DNA of 64,000 nt from Vicia villosa (Eukaryota > Streptophyta > Magnoliopsida > Fabales > Fabaceae), in the NCBI RefSeq assembly GCF_029867415.1, contig NW_026705004.1, forward strand, positions 852,001-916,000. The letters are read 5' to 3'. The notes below the pieces were generated by a model. The model worked only from the letters and a program-made list of their open reading frames with translations. It ran no database searches and was not told the DNA's origin. This document shows positions 22,401 through 32,650 of the stretch, piece by piece; the stretch's first letter is position 1; each line of letters opens with the position of its first letter. A program made the translations under genes and the position numbers.

Positions 22401-22577
22401 TTACTCAAATTGACTTTCCATGTATTTTCTCAATTTTAGCCAAATTGTGCGAGCCATTATCATATGGAAGTTTTCTAGGATTTTTGGGAAATCCCCAGGT
22501 GTCCTTTACAAGCCACTTTGGTATTGGTTTGAACTTGCACATAAGAAAATAGTATGGGCAAATTTTGGGGTATGACA
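19486..22577 (-). repeat. Ogre-2 5' LTR (~3092 bp)
   Basis: The minus strand starts TGTCATACCCCAAAATTTG at 22577 and ends in TATTACA at 19486. Its end region matches the Ogre-4 LTR end, including CGGTGGCGACTCTTGC-type sequence. It is ~700 bp shorter than the Ogre-4 LTR. Confidence 0.87.
22031..22040 (-). promoter_or_regulatory. TATA box of the Ogre-2 LTR
   Basis: CTTATAAATA on the minus strand, ~540 bp into the LTR. Confidence 0.55.
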
Positions 22578-24151
22578 GCGCCCCTCTTTGATCAGGGTCT
22601 CGATCTCGTCCTTGATGTGAACGCAATCTTCGGTGAGGTGCCAAAGACTTTTATGGTATTTGCACCACTTGGATTTTTCAGTACCCATACGGGTCAGGTT
22701 TGGCTTCGGGCGCGTACGCTAGAATTCTTGAAATCGGTGCTTTTGCATTCGGCCAAGATACGCTTGCGGGAAGCGTTCACTGGCGTGTACTCGGTGAAGC
22801 GACCAGAGGGTCCTCTTTGGTCTTTGGCTTCCCGAGTCCTGTCGTATTTTATTTTTTCTCCCCCTAGACGAGGAGGATTGTCATATCCTCAACTACGAGG
22901 GGTGTCTTGGCTCCTCGGCCTTCTTTTAATTGTTGCTTCTTTCTCCTTGTAAGCGATGTAAGCTTGCGCTTTGAGGAGGAGGGCGTCCATGAAGTGGACT
23001 TTCTCAATTCCGATAGCTTTCTTGAAATCGCTGTTGGGATTCAGCCTTCGGTCGAGGAGGTACCTTTTCATTTGGTCGGTAGTCTGGACCTAAATAGCCT
23101 CCCAGTTGAACCTATCGAGGTATGCTCGTAGAGGTTCATCGGCTCCCAAGACAATGGCCTCTAGTGAGGCTTCCGACTTGGGATGTCGTCGGGAGGCCGT
23201 GAAGTGGTTGGAAAACAAATTCTCCAGCTCCGTCCACGAGTGAATGGAGTAGGGTGGAAGTTTTCTGTACCATGTCATGGCGCCTTTCCTGAGGGTCATC
23301 GGGAAAATCCGGCATTTTATGGATCCCCGTACTACATGGTAGTCCATAACAACTTTGATGCTTAGGATGTGTTCGTCTGGGTCAGTGGTTCCGTCATAGG
23401 AATACAGCACCGAAGGTTTCTCCATCCCTCGGGGGAGGCGAACTTTTTTTATCTTCTCCAATAGTGGACTGCGAAAGTCGTCTTTGTCAATGTGCATGGG
23501 GGATTGGGAATGTCTTCCCTGGTGGCGGTGGTGACGCCGAGGAGGGCTTTGAGGCCGCTTCTTTCCAGGGGCTCTTTCTAGAGAATGTTGTCTGTCCTCT
23601 AGGGGAGAACGTTAACGATTCTTTTCAGGCATTTTACGCTCCAATGCTGGTCCGCAAGTTCGTAGCCTCGGGGAAGGACTCTCTGAGTCTTGTTTTCCTC
23701 GTTGTCGCCACGGGGACGGAGTGTCCCTTCGCCGAGGAGAGGGTGTGTAGGATTTGTATCAGTGAGACCTCCTCGATGGGGACTAGGAGCGAGAGGGAGA
23801 GCGTGATTGGTACCATCTCCGCGGCGGAGAGCGCGACCGTTGCCATTTCTCAAGTGTGGTGATTCTTCGATTTTTTTGGTACAGGAGACGGTTGGTCTGG
23901 TTGATTACGGTAAGTAGGAGAGCGGTGTTCAGATCAGTGTTCTTTGGAATAGGGACATCTACGTGGTCGTAGTTAATTTCTTGCTGATTCTCGAGCCAAC
24001 GAGAGGCTTTCTTGGAGGACAGAGTTGGATGTCTGCCCCTTGGGTCGACCTCCTTGCGCCTGGGTTGATCCTGCCGATCAGCGTTATTCGGGATCAGAGG
24101 GTCGAGGTTGAAAGGGTCACCGTTCGGGTGGGCATTGTTGTTGCTGACCAT
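22578..24151 (-). pseudogene. gag: Tat-type gag pseudogene
   Basis: Reading from 24151 downward, fragments in several frames make up a Tat-clade gag. There is an Arg/Ser-rich N terminus (24151-23783). The retrotransposon gag domain (23497-23090) shows RLPRGMEKPSVLYSYDG-type and GAMTWYRKLPPYSIHSW motifs. A middle part with MDALLLKAQAYIAYKEKEA lies at 23071-22889. The histidine zinc motif CKYHKSLWHLTEDC is near 22665-22620. Several frameshifts and stops separate these pieces, so it is not functional. Plus-strand ORFs over the same interval are antisense shadows. Confidence 0.82.
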
Positions 24152-24213
24152 GATGGTCGTGAATTAGTTTGAATTGCTTTGATCTTTGTTATTCAGAGAA
24201 AGATGGGGAAGTA

Positions 24214-24233
24214 CTTTCCCACAGATGGCGCCA
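24214..24233 (-). other. Primer-binding site of the Tat remnant
   Basis: The minus strand reads TGGCGCCATCTGTGGGAAAG next to the LTR end at 24235, a form common in Tat/Retand elements. Confidence 0.75.
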
Positions 24234-24234
24234 C

Positions 24235-24394
24235 TGATCGTACCTGATCAGATAGATCTTTGTGGCCTACAACAAACTCGATCTTTGTGAACTAGGGGGT
24301 GTACCTGCAAGGTACTCCGATGCCAAAGTGAGAAGAGAGAGCAACCAGAATGCAAGTACGAGGTAAAAGTGAGAATGAGTGAAGTTACCTGACC
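24235..24394 (-). repeat. Truncated Tat LTR end
   Basis: 160 bp between the PBS and the Tekay LTR start; minus-strand end ...GTACGATCA. The rest is displaced by the Tekay insertion. Confidence 0.65.
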
Positions 24395-25390
24395 TGTAAC
24401 AACCTAATTTTAGTATTTATTTAATTATATGGTTATACTATTTTATTTTATTTTATTTGGTGTATTAATTAATTAATTGATTGTTAGATAGTATAATAAT
24501 TGAATATATTAATTAATTTAGTGTGTATATTTGTGTCTATTTAATTATTGGTGTTATTTAATTTAGTAACTAAAATAGAAATAATATATAGTATGTATTA
24601 TATTGGGCTTATTAAATTATGTTAGGATGGGGAGTGTTATACTTAGGCCCATATGGTATAGTTAGTAAGGGTTAATGAGGAGGGATACCACATTTTTCTT
24701 CCATTTTTCCTTTTCATTTTCGGAGAGAGAGAGAAGCTGAGAAAGGAAAGAAGAAAAAGGGAAAAGAGGGAGAAAGGGGAAGAACTAGGAGCAACTAGGG
24801 TTTGAAGAAAAAATTGAAGAGGTAAGGGGGAGAATCCTTATTATTATGGGTTAGTATGATTGGGTCAATGGGTAGAAATATGTTTAGGTTGAAATCCCTA
24901 ATTTTTATGATTTTGACATTGTTAGGTCTTGATGAATAATTCTCTTTTATGATAAACTGTTATATGGCCTTGCATAACTTGATTTCTATTTCACTTGACT
25001 GCAATATGTGAAGAGATGGAAATTTGTGAGAAGAGAGATATTGTATTTTGATTTGTTTCCTAATTACTGTACAGTCTGCTATGCTTCTGTTAATATGTGT
25101 TGTTTTAAAAGAATATTGTAAAGAAGATCACGTGTCATATGCTAAGTGGATAAAAAATAAATTGAAAAGTCAAATGTATAAAACAAAAAAAAGGCTATGT
25201 GATTTTGGTTTCAGTATATCTACTTTTTTTAAAAAAATTTCGTGATGATGTGGTTTGAATAACAACTAAGTTCTTTTTATAAAAATAAGTTCTCTTGTTG
25301 TTAGTTTAATATTCTGGACATTAAATCCATCTATCCCTTATAGATATCACTAACATGTCATTTTACTCACATAATGAGTATACTACTATT
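24395..25390 (+). repeat. Tekay-type LTR, first part
   Basis: Starts TGTAACAACCTAATTTTAG, which mirrors the LTR end GGGTGTTACA at 50041-50050, the terminal inverted repeat typical of Tekay/Del LTRs. It is broken at 25390 by Sirevirus-1 and resumes at 41163 after the duplicated ctatt. No gene. Confidence 0.72.
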
Positions 25391-25890
25391 TGTAAGAACA
25401 AGCATACACTCCAAATGAGTTTTTGATTCATGGCAAACATCACAAGCAACCAAATACAAAAGCATAAATGAATGACTCAAGACAATGGAAGATTATGAAG
25501 CTCAAATCACTCAGAAAATGGTATTGCATCTGTTAGGTCGACCAAGCAAAGCCCTAGGTCGACTCAAAACCAGAGCAAACTCAGCAAAACTGACAAGGTC
25601 ACTGTTAGGTCGACCTACCCACACTCCCAGGTCGACCTAAACTGAAGGGATTTACACATGTCACTGTTAGGTCGACCTACCCACACTCCTAGGTCGACCT
25701 AAACTGAAGAAAAGTCACAAAAATGCATTTCAACTGACTTTAGGTCGACCTAAACCTTCAACAGGTCGACCTAACTGGAAACAACTGACTTTAGGTCGAC
25801 CTAAACCTTCAACAGGTCAACCTAACTGACTTTAGGTCGACCTAAACCTTCAGCAGGTCAACCTAACAGATTTTAGGCCAACCTAACAGG
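25391..25890 (+). repeat. Sirevirus-1 5' LTR, first 500 bp
   Basis: Matches 39532-40031 of the 3' LTR. Ends in the Athila target duplication acagg (25886-25890). Confidence 0.93.
25534..25890 (+). promoter_or_regulatory. Array of paired GGTCGACC palindromes in the Sirevirus-1 LTR
   Basis: Copies of (TTA)GGTCGACC(TAA) and one-base variants start at 25536/25557, 25608/25630, 25670/25692, 25743/25764, 25794/25815, 25835/25856 and 25876. Within pairs the spacing is 21-22 bp. The array continues after the Athila insertion (33828, then another pair to about 33895) and ends about 55 bp before a TATA-like TTTATATATATC near 33954. Clusters of palindromes in LTRs are a known feature of Sireviruses in general. 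Confidence 0.75.
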
Positions 25891-27064
25891 TGTTGAAAGT
25901 ATTTGTGGGTAAATATTTTCTGTAATATATCGTATCCACAGGGATTGGTTAATATCACTGCCGTTCTATAGTTGTTTATTTTGAGTTAAGAAATTTGGTT
26001 TGGTTTGTTTTATACTAATAATAATATCAAAAGCAAATAATAAAATAAAAGCAAGTAAAGGACTTTGTGTTAACAAATAAAGAAAGATGTTGAGTCTTTA
26101 GGGTTCATCAACCTAATCCTATACAATTATCAATTAATTCACAATAGAACAATCCTTTGAATCATTATCTTCACTTATCCTCAAATAAGATTCCATGTCT
26201 GCAAATCAAATTAGATAACTTTTACCGGTATGAGATTCGATCTCTCCAAATCACAATAACGATAATAGTAATTAAGAACGATAATTATGAAAACCCAATT
26301 ACAATTCCATCTCTGCAAATTGCAATTGAATCAATATAGTAACCTAGGGCAAAAGTTAAATCCTTTCTTTCGATCAAAGATTCAACGATAATTTAAGAAT
26401 AAAAACAAGATTTCTTATTGATAATGAATTCAAACAATTGTTCACAGGAATTAATCAATGGTAATGTACATTCATAGGTTAACTACTACCTTAGACTCAA
26501 CAAGAGGGATTTAGCTCTCCATAGACATGAAGAACATACGAGAATCAATGGAGGAATTCATCTTCATCAATAGAATGCCTTCAATTGGTAAAGAATCCAC
26601 CTTCTATTGTTATTCTCAGCTTCAGAATCAGATAGCTCTCCTAATTTCGCTCCCACAAAGTATATCTAACCACTTGGAAAACTAGGGCTTTAAAACAGAA
26701 CTTTTGGGCTTTTAACGCCGAGGCCGCGGCGCGGCAACGGGCTGGCGCGGCGCGCCCCTCAAACAGAAGTATTTTTGCGGCGCGCCTAGGAACTCTCGCG
26801 ACGCGCCCTTTGTACTTTCCATCTTTTTCTTCAGCCTTTGAGACTTCCAGCTTTCTTTCCTCCTCATGTTCTTCTTAAGTTCTTATTCAGCTCAAAACCT
26901 GCAACAATAACACCCACAAGTGATTCGATTTGCTTTACGCACGAACTAAACTTATTCAGTTCAATTCTTAATAAAAACCTATGGATTCATCACATTTTTG
27001 CATTGGTTTAGAGAAGAAATCACTTATATTAACACATGAATTTACCATTAATTTACTCCTAACA
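25891..27064 (-). repeat. Athila-derivative 3' LTR
   Basis: On the minus strand starts TGTTAGGAGTAAA and ends ACTTTCAACA. Near-identical to 32651-33824. Contains a GC-rich motif array at 26726-26807. Confidence 0.95.
26726..26807. promoter_or_regulatory. Paired GCGGCGCG motifs in the Athila LTR
   Basis: In otherwise AT-rich DNA, GCGGCGCG starts at 26726, 26747 and 26777, with the variant GCGACGCG at 26798. Both pairs are spaced exactly 21 bp. The same array is in the other LTR near 33486-33567. Several copies overlap the palindromes CCGCGG or GGCGCGCC. Confidence 0.7.
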
Positions 27065-27080
27065 AACTCTCCCCAACTTA
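27065..27080 (-). other. Polypurine tract of the Athila derivative
   Basis: The minus strand reads AAGTTGGGGAGAGTT directly before the 3' LTR. A similar tract recurs inside the 3' UTR near 27728-27742. Confidence 0.75.
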
Positions 27081-28586
27081 GAGTTTTGTTTGTCCCTAAA
27101 CAAAATTACTTACCTCCAGCAAAGTTTACCGACAATCAAGCAACAAGTTTTTCAAAAAGTTTTTCTCAAGTGGTTCAATCCAGTAACCAAATCAAATACT
27201 CCTCTTCTACCTGCAAACTCAGAACATCCACATGAAACAAACGTTGAAAGCAAATTACCTCCAGAAGTTCAAAACACTACACAATTGTAATTGAATCAGC
27301 ACTAATCACTCTCATCAAAAAGTATGATGAATAAACGAGGGGTTAAACACTCATCCAAACAATTAAATCAACAAAGATCCATATCATACGTTCACCAAAT
27401 TGCCCGCATCAAGTCTTGTGGAATCTGAGAATCAGAAGGTCTTTCTATGGTTGTAATGTGGTTTAGATTCAAAGAAAAGAAGATAATCAAGGGTTGTTCC
27501 TAATATAGGGAAGCATCCAATTCATAACTTATTTCTTTTTCTCTAAAACTCTACTTCCTTTACCTGTCCATCTTTTTTCATTCATTCGTAGCTTGATTCT
27601 TCTTTTTCACTTTTTTTTTTCAACAATCTTTATATTCAAACGTTGTTACTTCTCTTTTTTTTTCAAGCTACGACTTCTTTTATCTTTCACCGATTACCAT
27701 AAGTACTTACTCTTCTTTTAAATGTGACTCTCCCCAACTTGGAGATCAACCTGTATTCAGATTATATGAATGCTCCCCTACTTTCTAAAAAGGTCAAAGA
27801 GAAAACACATCACCAAATTTTATGGTTGATGGTCCAGAACAAAACTTTTTATTGAGATCAAAACTCACCAGATATTTTCCTTGGTGTATATTATAATGCT
27901 TACCTTGACCTCAGGCTCAAAGAATGGTTAGCAAAGGATCACACTCTCACAGAAGAAGATAATTTTTACGGTGGAGTCGGCTCAAAGAACTCTCAAATTC
28001 AAACAATTGCCTAAATCACTTCCACAGATTTCCACAGACGATGCAACAACCGGTTTAGCATGATACGAACACGTCAAAAATAATTGATGGTCTTCCTGCA
28101 TATAGTAAACAATGGAAAGCTTTCCTCACAATGGTTAAGGCTAAGCTGATCCAATAAACAATGTACCATAAAGAACTTCTGTTAAGAATTTACTAACACC
28201 TTAAGTTTCATTGCACACATTAAGAGTTTGAGTTTGAAATTTCATACCTGCTTTGTTACTTATTGAAAAAGAGAGTGAAACTCAAAAATTTTGAACATTC
28301 ACTTACTACCACTTTCATACATGTTGCTTCATTGTTGATACTTCGCTTGAGGTTCTCGCTTTGTTATGGGACTACTTACTCTAACTGGGAAAAAAAACTA
28401 AAACTGAAAGAAACAACGAATTGCAAAACTTACCATAACTTAATTCAAACAAAACAAGTCATAGTGACCACTACGGTTCACTAGAGTCTAGATCAGATAA
28501 ACAGAAAACAAAACAGCAGTCTTATCATCAACTCAATTACCAACACAAAACAATTTTTCACTCACTCGTACATCTCCTCTCAAATC
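27081..28586 (-). other. Athila-derivative 3' UTR
   Basis: AT-rich with long T runs on the plus strand near 27600-27665. I see no credible gene on either strand. Confidence 0.6.
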
Positions 28587-29861
28587 TCAAACAAACATGG
28601 CATCAATATCATCATCAATATCCGCCTCATTATCCTGGCCTTGGTTATCAGCCCCAGCAGTACCACCTGCATCTGCACCTGTACCCGTGCCTGCATCCCC
28701 CCCAACAGGAAAAGGGTTGGTCTCCGGCCAACCACAGTAAGTGAAATAGCTTTCCCTGGTTGGAAAAGTTCTCTCTTCAGGAGCTACAGACAGGTTCCTG
28801 AATTGTTGCTGCATCGCATCATGCAGAAAAATCTGGGATTTCTGATTAGCTTCGAACATAGCGGAGTAGTAATGATGGGCCACCAGAGGGTCAAACAGAG
28901 CTGCATTACCCTGAGGAGGTGCTGCAGGAACAGAAGGTCCAGCTGGAGGAGAATCGGCTGCCTGATCTCGGTAATATGGCTTTGCACAAAACCTGTCAAT
29001 AAAAATATCATCAATAAAAGTGTTAATAACGTGATGTCCCTGTGCAGGAATCTCTACTCCGGCGTCTTTACAAAGACCCATAATCAATCCAGGTAATGGC
29101 AACACACATTTGGCATTAATGCCATGTTGTGTGTCACTCAAAGCAGCTCGTCGCAATTCCTGCGAGAGGATGAAGGCGACATCAACAGAATTTTCCGTCA
29201 TGATTGTGGTTATTAAGAAAGCCACATCAAGAGGAATGGTGGTGACATGAGTCCTTGGCCGGATGTTGTAGAGGATCACCGATAGAATTCCCCTTGCTGA
29301 AACCTTTAGATCTTTCCTGTTGTAGTGAGTCGGGTTCCCTTGCCGACTAAGCTCTGGTCCTCGCCCCCTAGTACAGATTTTCTCAGTCATCAGTTCCACA
29401 AAGTCGACACAGTTGTTGACATTCTGCCGGTAGAAGCATTTTTCATTTTCACCCAGTTGGAGTGGTTCCCCTAAAAATTCACTGATTGACTCTCTGTCAA
29501 ACGCCACAGTTTTGCCTCTTACATAGGACTGATACGAGTAAGCGACAGATTCATCAGTAGTCTTGATTGCATTGGCGTAAAATTCCTTGACTATGTCATA
29601 GTCAATCACAGTGTGTGGCTCGAAAACTTTTTCCCAATTCCTGTTTTCCAGAAAACCCCACATGTTAGCATAAGGAGCATCTTCATCTCCCCGAGGTACC
29701 ACGACTTTCTCAGCCAGGATGGTTCTAGAGCCCAGAGCCTTGAACCTGTCTGCTTGAGCCCGACCTAAAAACTTATCAGCTTGATTTGCAGTAGCACGGG
29801 ATCCTCTAGGACCAGAGCTTGTGGACTTGGTGCGCACTCTCTTGGCTGGATTCATCTGCAA
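28587..29861 (-). CDS. Accessory ORF of the Athila derivative (putative plant transposon protein family)
   Basis: An intact 424-aa ORF. The N terminus is basic and Ser-rich. A globular region follows with NRNWEKVFEPHTVIDYDIVKEFYAN and SISEFLGEPL, and then LPLPGLIMGLCKDAGVEIP, which resemble the plant transposon-protein family often annotated next to Athila-like retroelements (I believe Pfam Transposase_32). The C terminus is Ala/Pro/Gly-rich and ends in an acidic tail (DNEADIDDDIDAMFV). No catalytic motif is visible, and the biochemical role is unknown. In this element it stands where pol would be expected, directly after gag and a 760-bp spacer. Its intact state in a very young insertion suggests the element was recently functional with it. 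Confidence 0.72.
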   Translation of the reverse strand: MQMNPAKRVRTKSTSSGPRGSRATANQADKFLGRAQADRFKALGSRTILAEKVVVPRGDEDAPYANMWGFLENRNWEKVFEPHTVIDYDIVKEFYANAIKTTDESVAYSYQSYVRGKTVAFDRESISEFLGEPLQLGENEKCFYRQNVNNCVDFVELMTEKICTRGRGPELSRQGNPTHYNRKDLKVSARGILSVILYNIRPRTHVTTIPLDVAFLITTIMTENSVDVAFILSQELRRAALSDTQHGINAKCVLPLPGLIMGLCKDAGVEIPAQGHHVINTFIDDIFIDRFCAKPYYRDQAADSPPAGPSVPAAPPQGNAALFDPLVAHHYYSAMFEANQKSQIFLHDAMQQQFRNLSVAPEERTFPTRESYFTYCGWPETNPFPVGGDAGTGTGADAGGTAGADNQGQDNEADIDDDIDAMFV

Positions 29862-30620
29862 TTAAACAATGACAGAGCAGCATAGCGGGTTAGATAAACA
29901 AAACAAAATTTGTCAACAATCTCCAGCCGCGGCGCGACTGCGGTTTCCCGCGGCGCGGCTGCGGCGCATCTAAGGGTTCCTTCCCTGCACTGAACCTTCT
30001 TTGAAGGTCCTAACGCCCTTAGTCAGACCAAAGCAGAGCAATTGGACAATAAAACAATGTCTTCTACCCTAGGGTTCACACAAATATCATTTAATTCTTA
30101 ATACCTCATGATTTAGGGTTACCTTCAAGTGAAACACAGCGGCTAGAACACAAGAGTGGAGAGTGAGGAACATACCTTGCTGTAGATTGAGTAATGATGG
30201 GCAAAAATAGCGAACTGGGTGATTGATTGGAGCTCTGAACCGGAGGTTGCGCTTTTGGACTTGGAAGTTGTAAAAGATAGAATGAGGGGGAAGTGAGGGT
30301 TTTCAAAATAAAACCTATTTTTAGCCTTGTACCGCGGCGCGCAAGCGTACCTCCGCGGCGCGCAAATATTTCTATTTTGCGTCGCGGCGCGCGCTTAACG
30401 CCCGCGGCGCGATCCTTTTTAAAAAATTTCTTTTGTTCCTTGTTCCCCCACTTCGCTCTTTTGCAACTTCCCTTGTGCTGATGGCACTGATTGATGATAA
30501 CTGAATAAACTAAAAAGATAAAAGAAAATTACTTAAATTGAAAGATGCTTACTCTGTTGGGTTGCCTCCCAACAAGCGCTTCGTTTAACGTCGCATGGCT
30601 CGACGGTTAAACCCCTTTGA
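29862..30620 (-). other. Spacer between gag and the accessory ORF, with GC motif pairs
   Basis: Non-coding. GCGGCGCG starts at 29929 and 29950 (21 bp apart), then at 30334 and 30355 (21 bp), and 30384 and 30404 (20 bp), repeating the LTR pattern. The minus strand near 30620 holds the gag stop region. Confidence 0.65.
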
Positions 30621-32528
30621 CTAGGAGTTCAACAAGGAGATTGTGCATACTTCTCTATCAAACTCTCCCCCAAGGTAGCTTTTTAACCGTTCTCCCTCTA
30701 GTGATCTTTTTTTCGCCGATACCTCCTTCATAAATTTCTTATACACAGGTACGTGTTCCAGTGCTTCAAAGAAAGGTAAATTCACTTCTAACTTTTTGAA
30801 CAAGGACGTAAATTTACGAACGTCTTTCTCTTTTGAATCCTTCTTTGTTACTCGCAAGGGGAGGGGTGGTTTAATCACCTGTTCAACATCTTTCTTATTT
30901 TTTTCTTCAACTGGTTTCATTGGTAGTATTACAACTTCTGGCTCTTTTAGGTCCTCTCTTATTTCCAGATCTACCTTCATCGCCATAGGGTCACCTATCT
31001 CTTCTTTCTCTTTTTCCGATTCTGAACCCCTTTGACTCCTTGTTGTAACAGCATTAATTTTCTCCTGGTCTTGCGGTTTTTTTCCGGTTGAGTTTGGTAA
31101 GGCTCCTTGTGCCTGTAGAGTAAGTTGATGTGTTATTTGCCCCACTTGAGTTTGCAGGTTTTTAATTGCCGCTTCCTGGTTCTTCTGATTTATTACTGAT
31201 GTTTGAATGAACTGATTCACTGTCTCCTCCAACTTGGATTGTCCTCCTTGCTGTTGTTGGGGTGGTTGAGTGTATGGTTGGAATGCTTGTTGTTGATACC
31301 CTTGATTCGGTGGTCTTTGTTGGTACCCTTGGTTGTTGTATCTTGGTGGATAACCTTGTTGGTATGGCTGATTCTGATATTGATTCTGCCTTTGTCCTTG
31401 GTTATTATTCATGTAATTCACTTCTTCTTCTTGCACTGGTGGACAGAATCCTGTTTGATGATCTCCCTTGCACAATTCGCACCTAGCAACTTGATATGAA
31501 TTAGATACCCCGCTCAGCTCCTTGATTTGTTGTGGTAGTTTAGACATTTGTTGTGTCAAAAGTTCCACTTGTGAAGTTAGCAATTTGTTCTGAGCAAGTA
31601 GAGCATCACTGTTGTTCAACTCTAACATTCCGGGTTTCTTATCTCTTACCGTTCGATCATGATTGCCTTGACGATCATTTAGAGCCATTCGCTCTATTAT
31701 CTGAGTAGCTTCTTCAGGTGTTTTGGACATGAGAGAACCACCAGCTGTGGCGTCCAAAAGTGTCTTGTTTGTAGCTGTGAGACCGTTACGGAACATATGG
31801 ATTTGGTCAACGTCTGAAAAACCGTGTCCTTTGCACTTTCTCAACATAGCTTTATACCTTTCCCATGCTTCATTCAAAGATTCATTACTACCTTGAGAAA
31901 ATACTGCTATTGCTGTTTTTGCTTCGAAGAATCGGTTTTGAGAGTAAAACCTTTCCAGAAATTTTTCTTCCAATGTGTTCCAATTTGTCATCACTACCTC
32001 GGGTTGATCCAGATACCAATCCTTTGCCTTAGATAGCAAAGAGTGTGGGAACAACCTCTTAAATAATGCTTCCTCATCAGCTTGAGCGACACCCGTAGTA
32101 CCCGCTAACTCATAGAATCGAGTAAGATGCGTGTACGGGTCTTCATGGTCCAATCCGGCGAAAGGACTTGCACAAATCAATTGTATGATACCGGTCTTCA
32201 GTTCTGTCGGTCGCCCGTTGGCGGCAGTTCTCGCGAACTGAGGATTGAGTCTTGGACTATTAGCACATGGACCATTAGCAGCCATGTTGCCAACAGTAGG
32301 TTGTATAAAGACTTCCGGTTCTTCCTCCGTGAATAGTTCGTGAAAGAAGACTCCTTCTTGCGACTCGTCAATGGTTTCAAGTTGTTGTGACGATGTCGCG
32401 GTTGCGTTGTCTCTTGCTTTTGCTATGTTCGCTCTTTTTCGTGCTTTGCTATTTAACCTCCTAGCGGTCCTTTCGATCTCGGGATCAAAAAGAAGTTGAT
32501 CGCTAGAAACTTTGCTGCGCATACACAA
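30621..32528 (-). CDS. gag: Athila-type gag
   Basis: A 635-aa ORF. The retrotransposon gag domain is in the first half (LICASPFAGLDHEDPYTHLTRF, KAKDWYLDQPEVVMTNWNTLEEKFLERF, SLNEAWERYKAMLRKCKGHG). A knuckle-like CELCKGDHQTGFC follows near residue 340, with one residue fewer before the His than the classic CCHC. After it comes a long Gln/Asn/Tyr/Pro-rich stretch and a basic-acidic tail (FTSLFKKLEVNLPFFEALEHVPVYKKF), which in Athila normally precedes protease. The frame closes before any DTG/DSG motif, so protease and the rest of pol are missing. It is otherwise undamaged and could be a working capsid protein, with enzymes supplied in trans. Confidence 0.88.
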   Translation of the reverse strand: MCMRSKVSSDQLLFDPEIERTARRLNSKARKRANIAKARDNATATSSQQLETIDESQEGVFFHELFTEEEPEVFIQPTVGNMAANGPCANSPRLNPQFARTAANGRPTELKTGIIQLICASPFAGLDHEDPYTHLTRFYELAGTTGVAQADEEALFKRLFPHSLLSKAKDWYLDQPEVVMTNWNTLEEKFLERFYSQNRFFEAKTAIAVFSQGSNESLNEAWERYKAMLRKCKGHGFSDVDQIHMFRNGLTATNKTLLDATAGGSLMSKTPEEATQIIERMALNDRQGNHDRTVRDKKPGMLELNNSDALLAQNKLLTSQVELLTQQMSKLPQQIKELSGVSNSYQVARCELCKGDHQTGFCPPVQEEEVNYMNNNQGQRQNQYQNQPYQQGYPPRYNNQGYQQRPPNQGYQQQAFQPYTQPPQQQQGGQSKLEETVNQFIQTSVINQKNQEAAIKNLQTQVGQITHQLTLQAQGALPNSTGKKPQDQEKINAVTTRSQRGSESEKEKEEIGDPMAMKVDLEIREDLKEPEVVILPMKPVEEKNKKDVEQVIKPPLPLRVTKKDSKEKDVRKFTSLFKKLEVNLPFFEALEHVPVYKKFMKEVSAKKRSLEGERLKSYLGGEFDREVCTISLLNS

Positions 32529-32629
32529 TCTTCTGCAAAACTAGCAAACACGTGAAACAACCAAATAGAGAAAATAAAAATTAAAACTCAAAATAAGAAC
32601 TATTGCAATGCATGCAATATTGACACCAA

Positions 32630-32647
32630 TCCCCGGCAACGGCGCCA
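32630..32647 (-). other. Primer-binding site of the Athila derivative
   Basis: The minus strand reads TGGCGCCGTTGCCGGGGA, the standard Athila-type site (tRNA-Asp in this group), three bases from the LTR end. Confidence 0.88.
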
Positions 32648-32650
32648 ATT

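Larger units (their letters stand above)
17043..22577 (-). mobile_element. Ogre-2, partial minus-strand Ogre/Tat element
   Basis: Read on the minus strand: 5' LTR (22577 to 19486), PBS, leader, 100-bp tandem repeats and a gag C-terminal fragment, cut at 17043 by Ogre-1. Its leader and LTR end resemble Ogre-4 at 62600-64000, so the two belong to one family in opposite orientation. It lies inside the Tat gag at 22578. The rest is beyond the window. Confidence 0.85.
22578..24394 (-). mobile_element. Decayed Tat-type Ty3/gypsy remnant
   Basis: Minus-strand order: LTR end (24394-24235), PBS, gag. It is cut at 22577 by Ogre-2 and at 24394 by the Tekay LTR. It is the oldest recognisable layer, since both neighbours interrupt it. 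Confidence 0.8.

Noticed and set aside
22554..23862. Plus-strand ORFs of 132 aa
   Set aside because: Antisense to the decayed minus-strand Tat gag, whose domains are recognisable.
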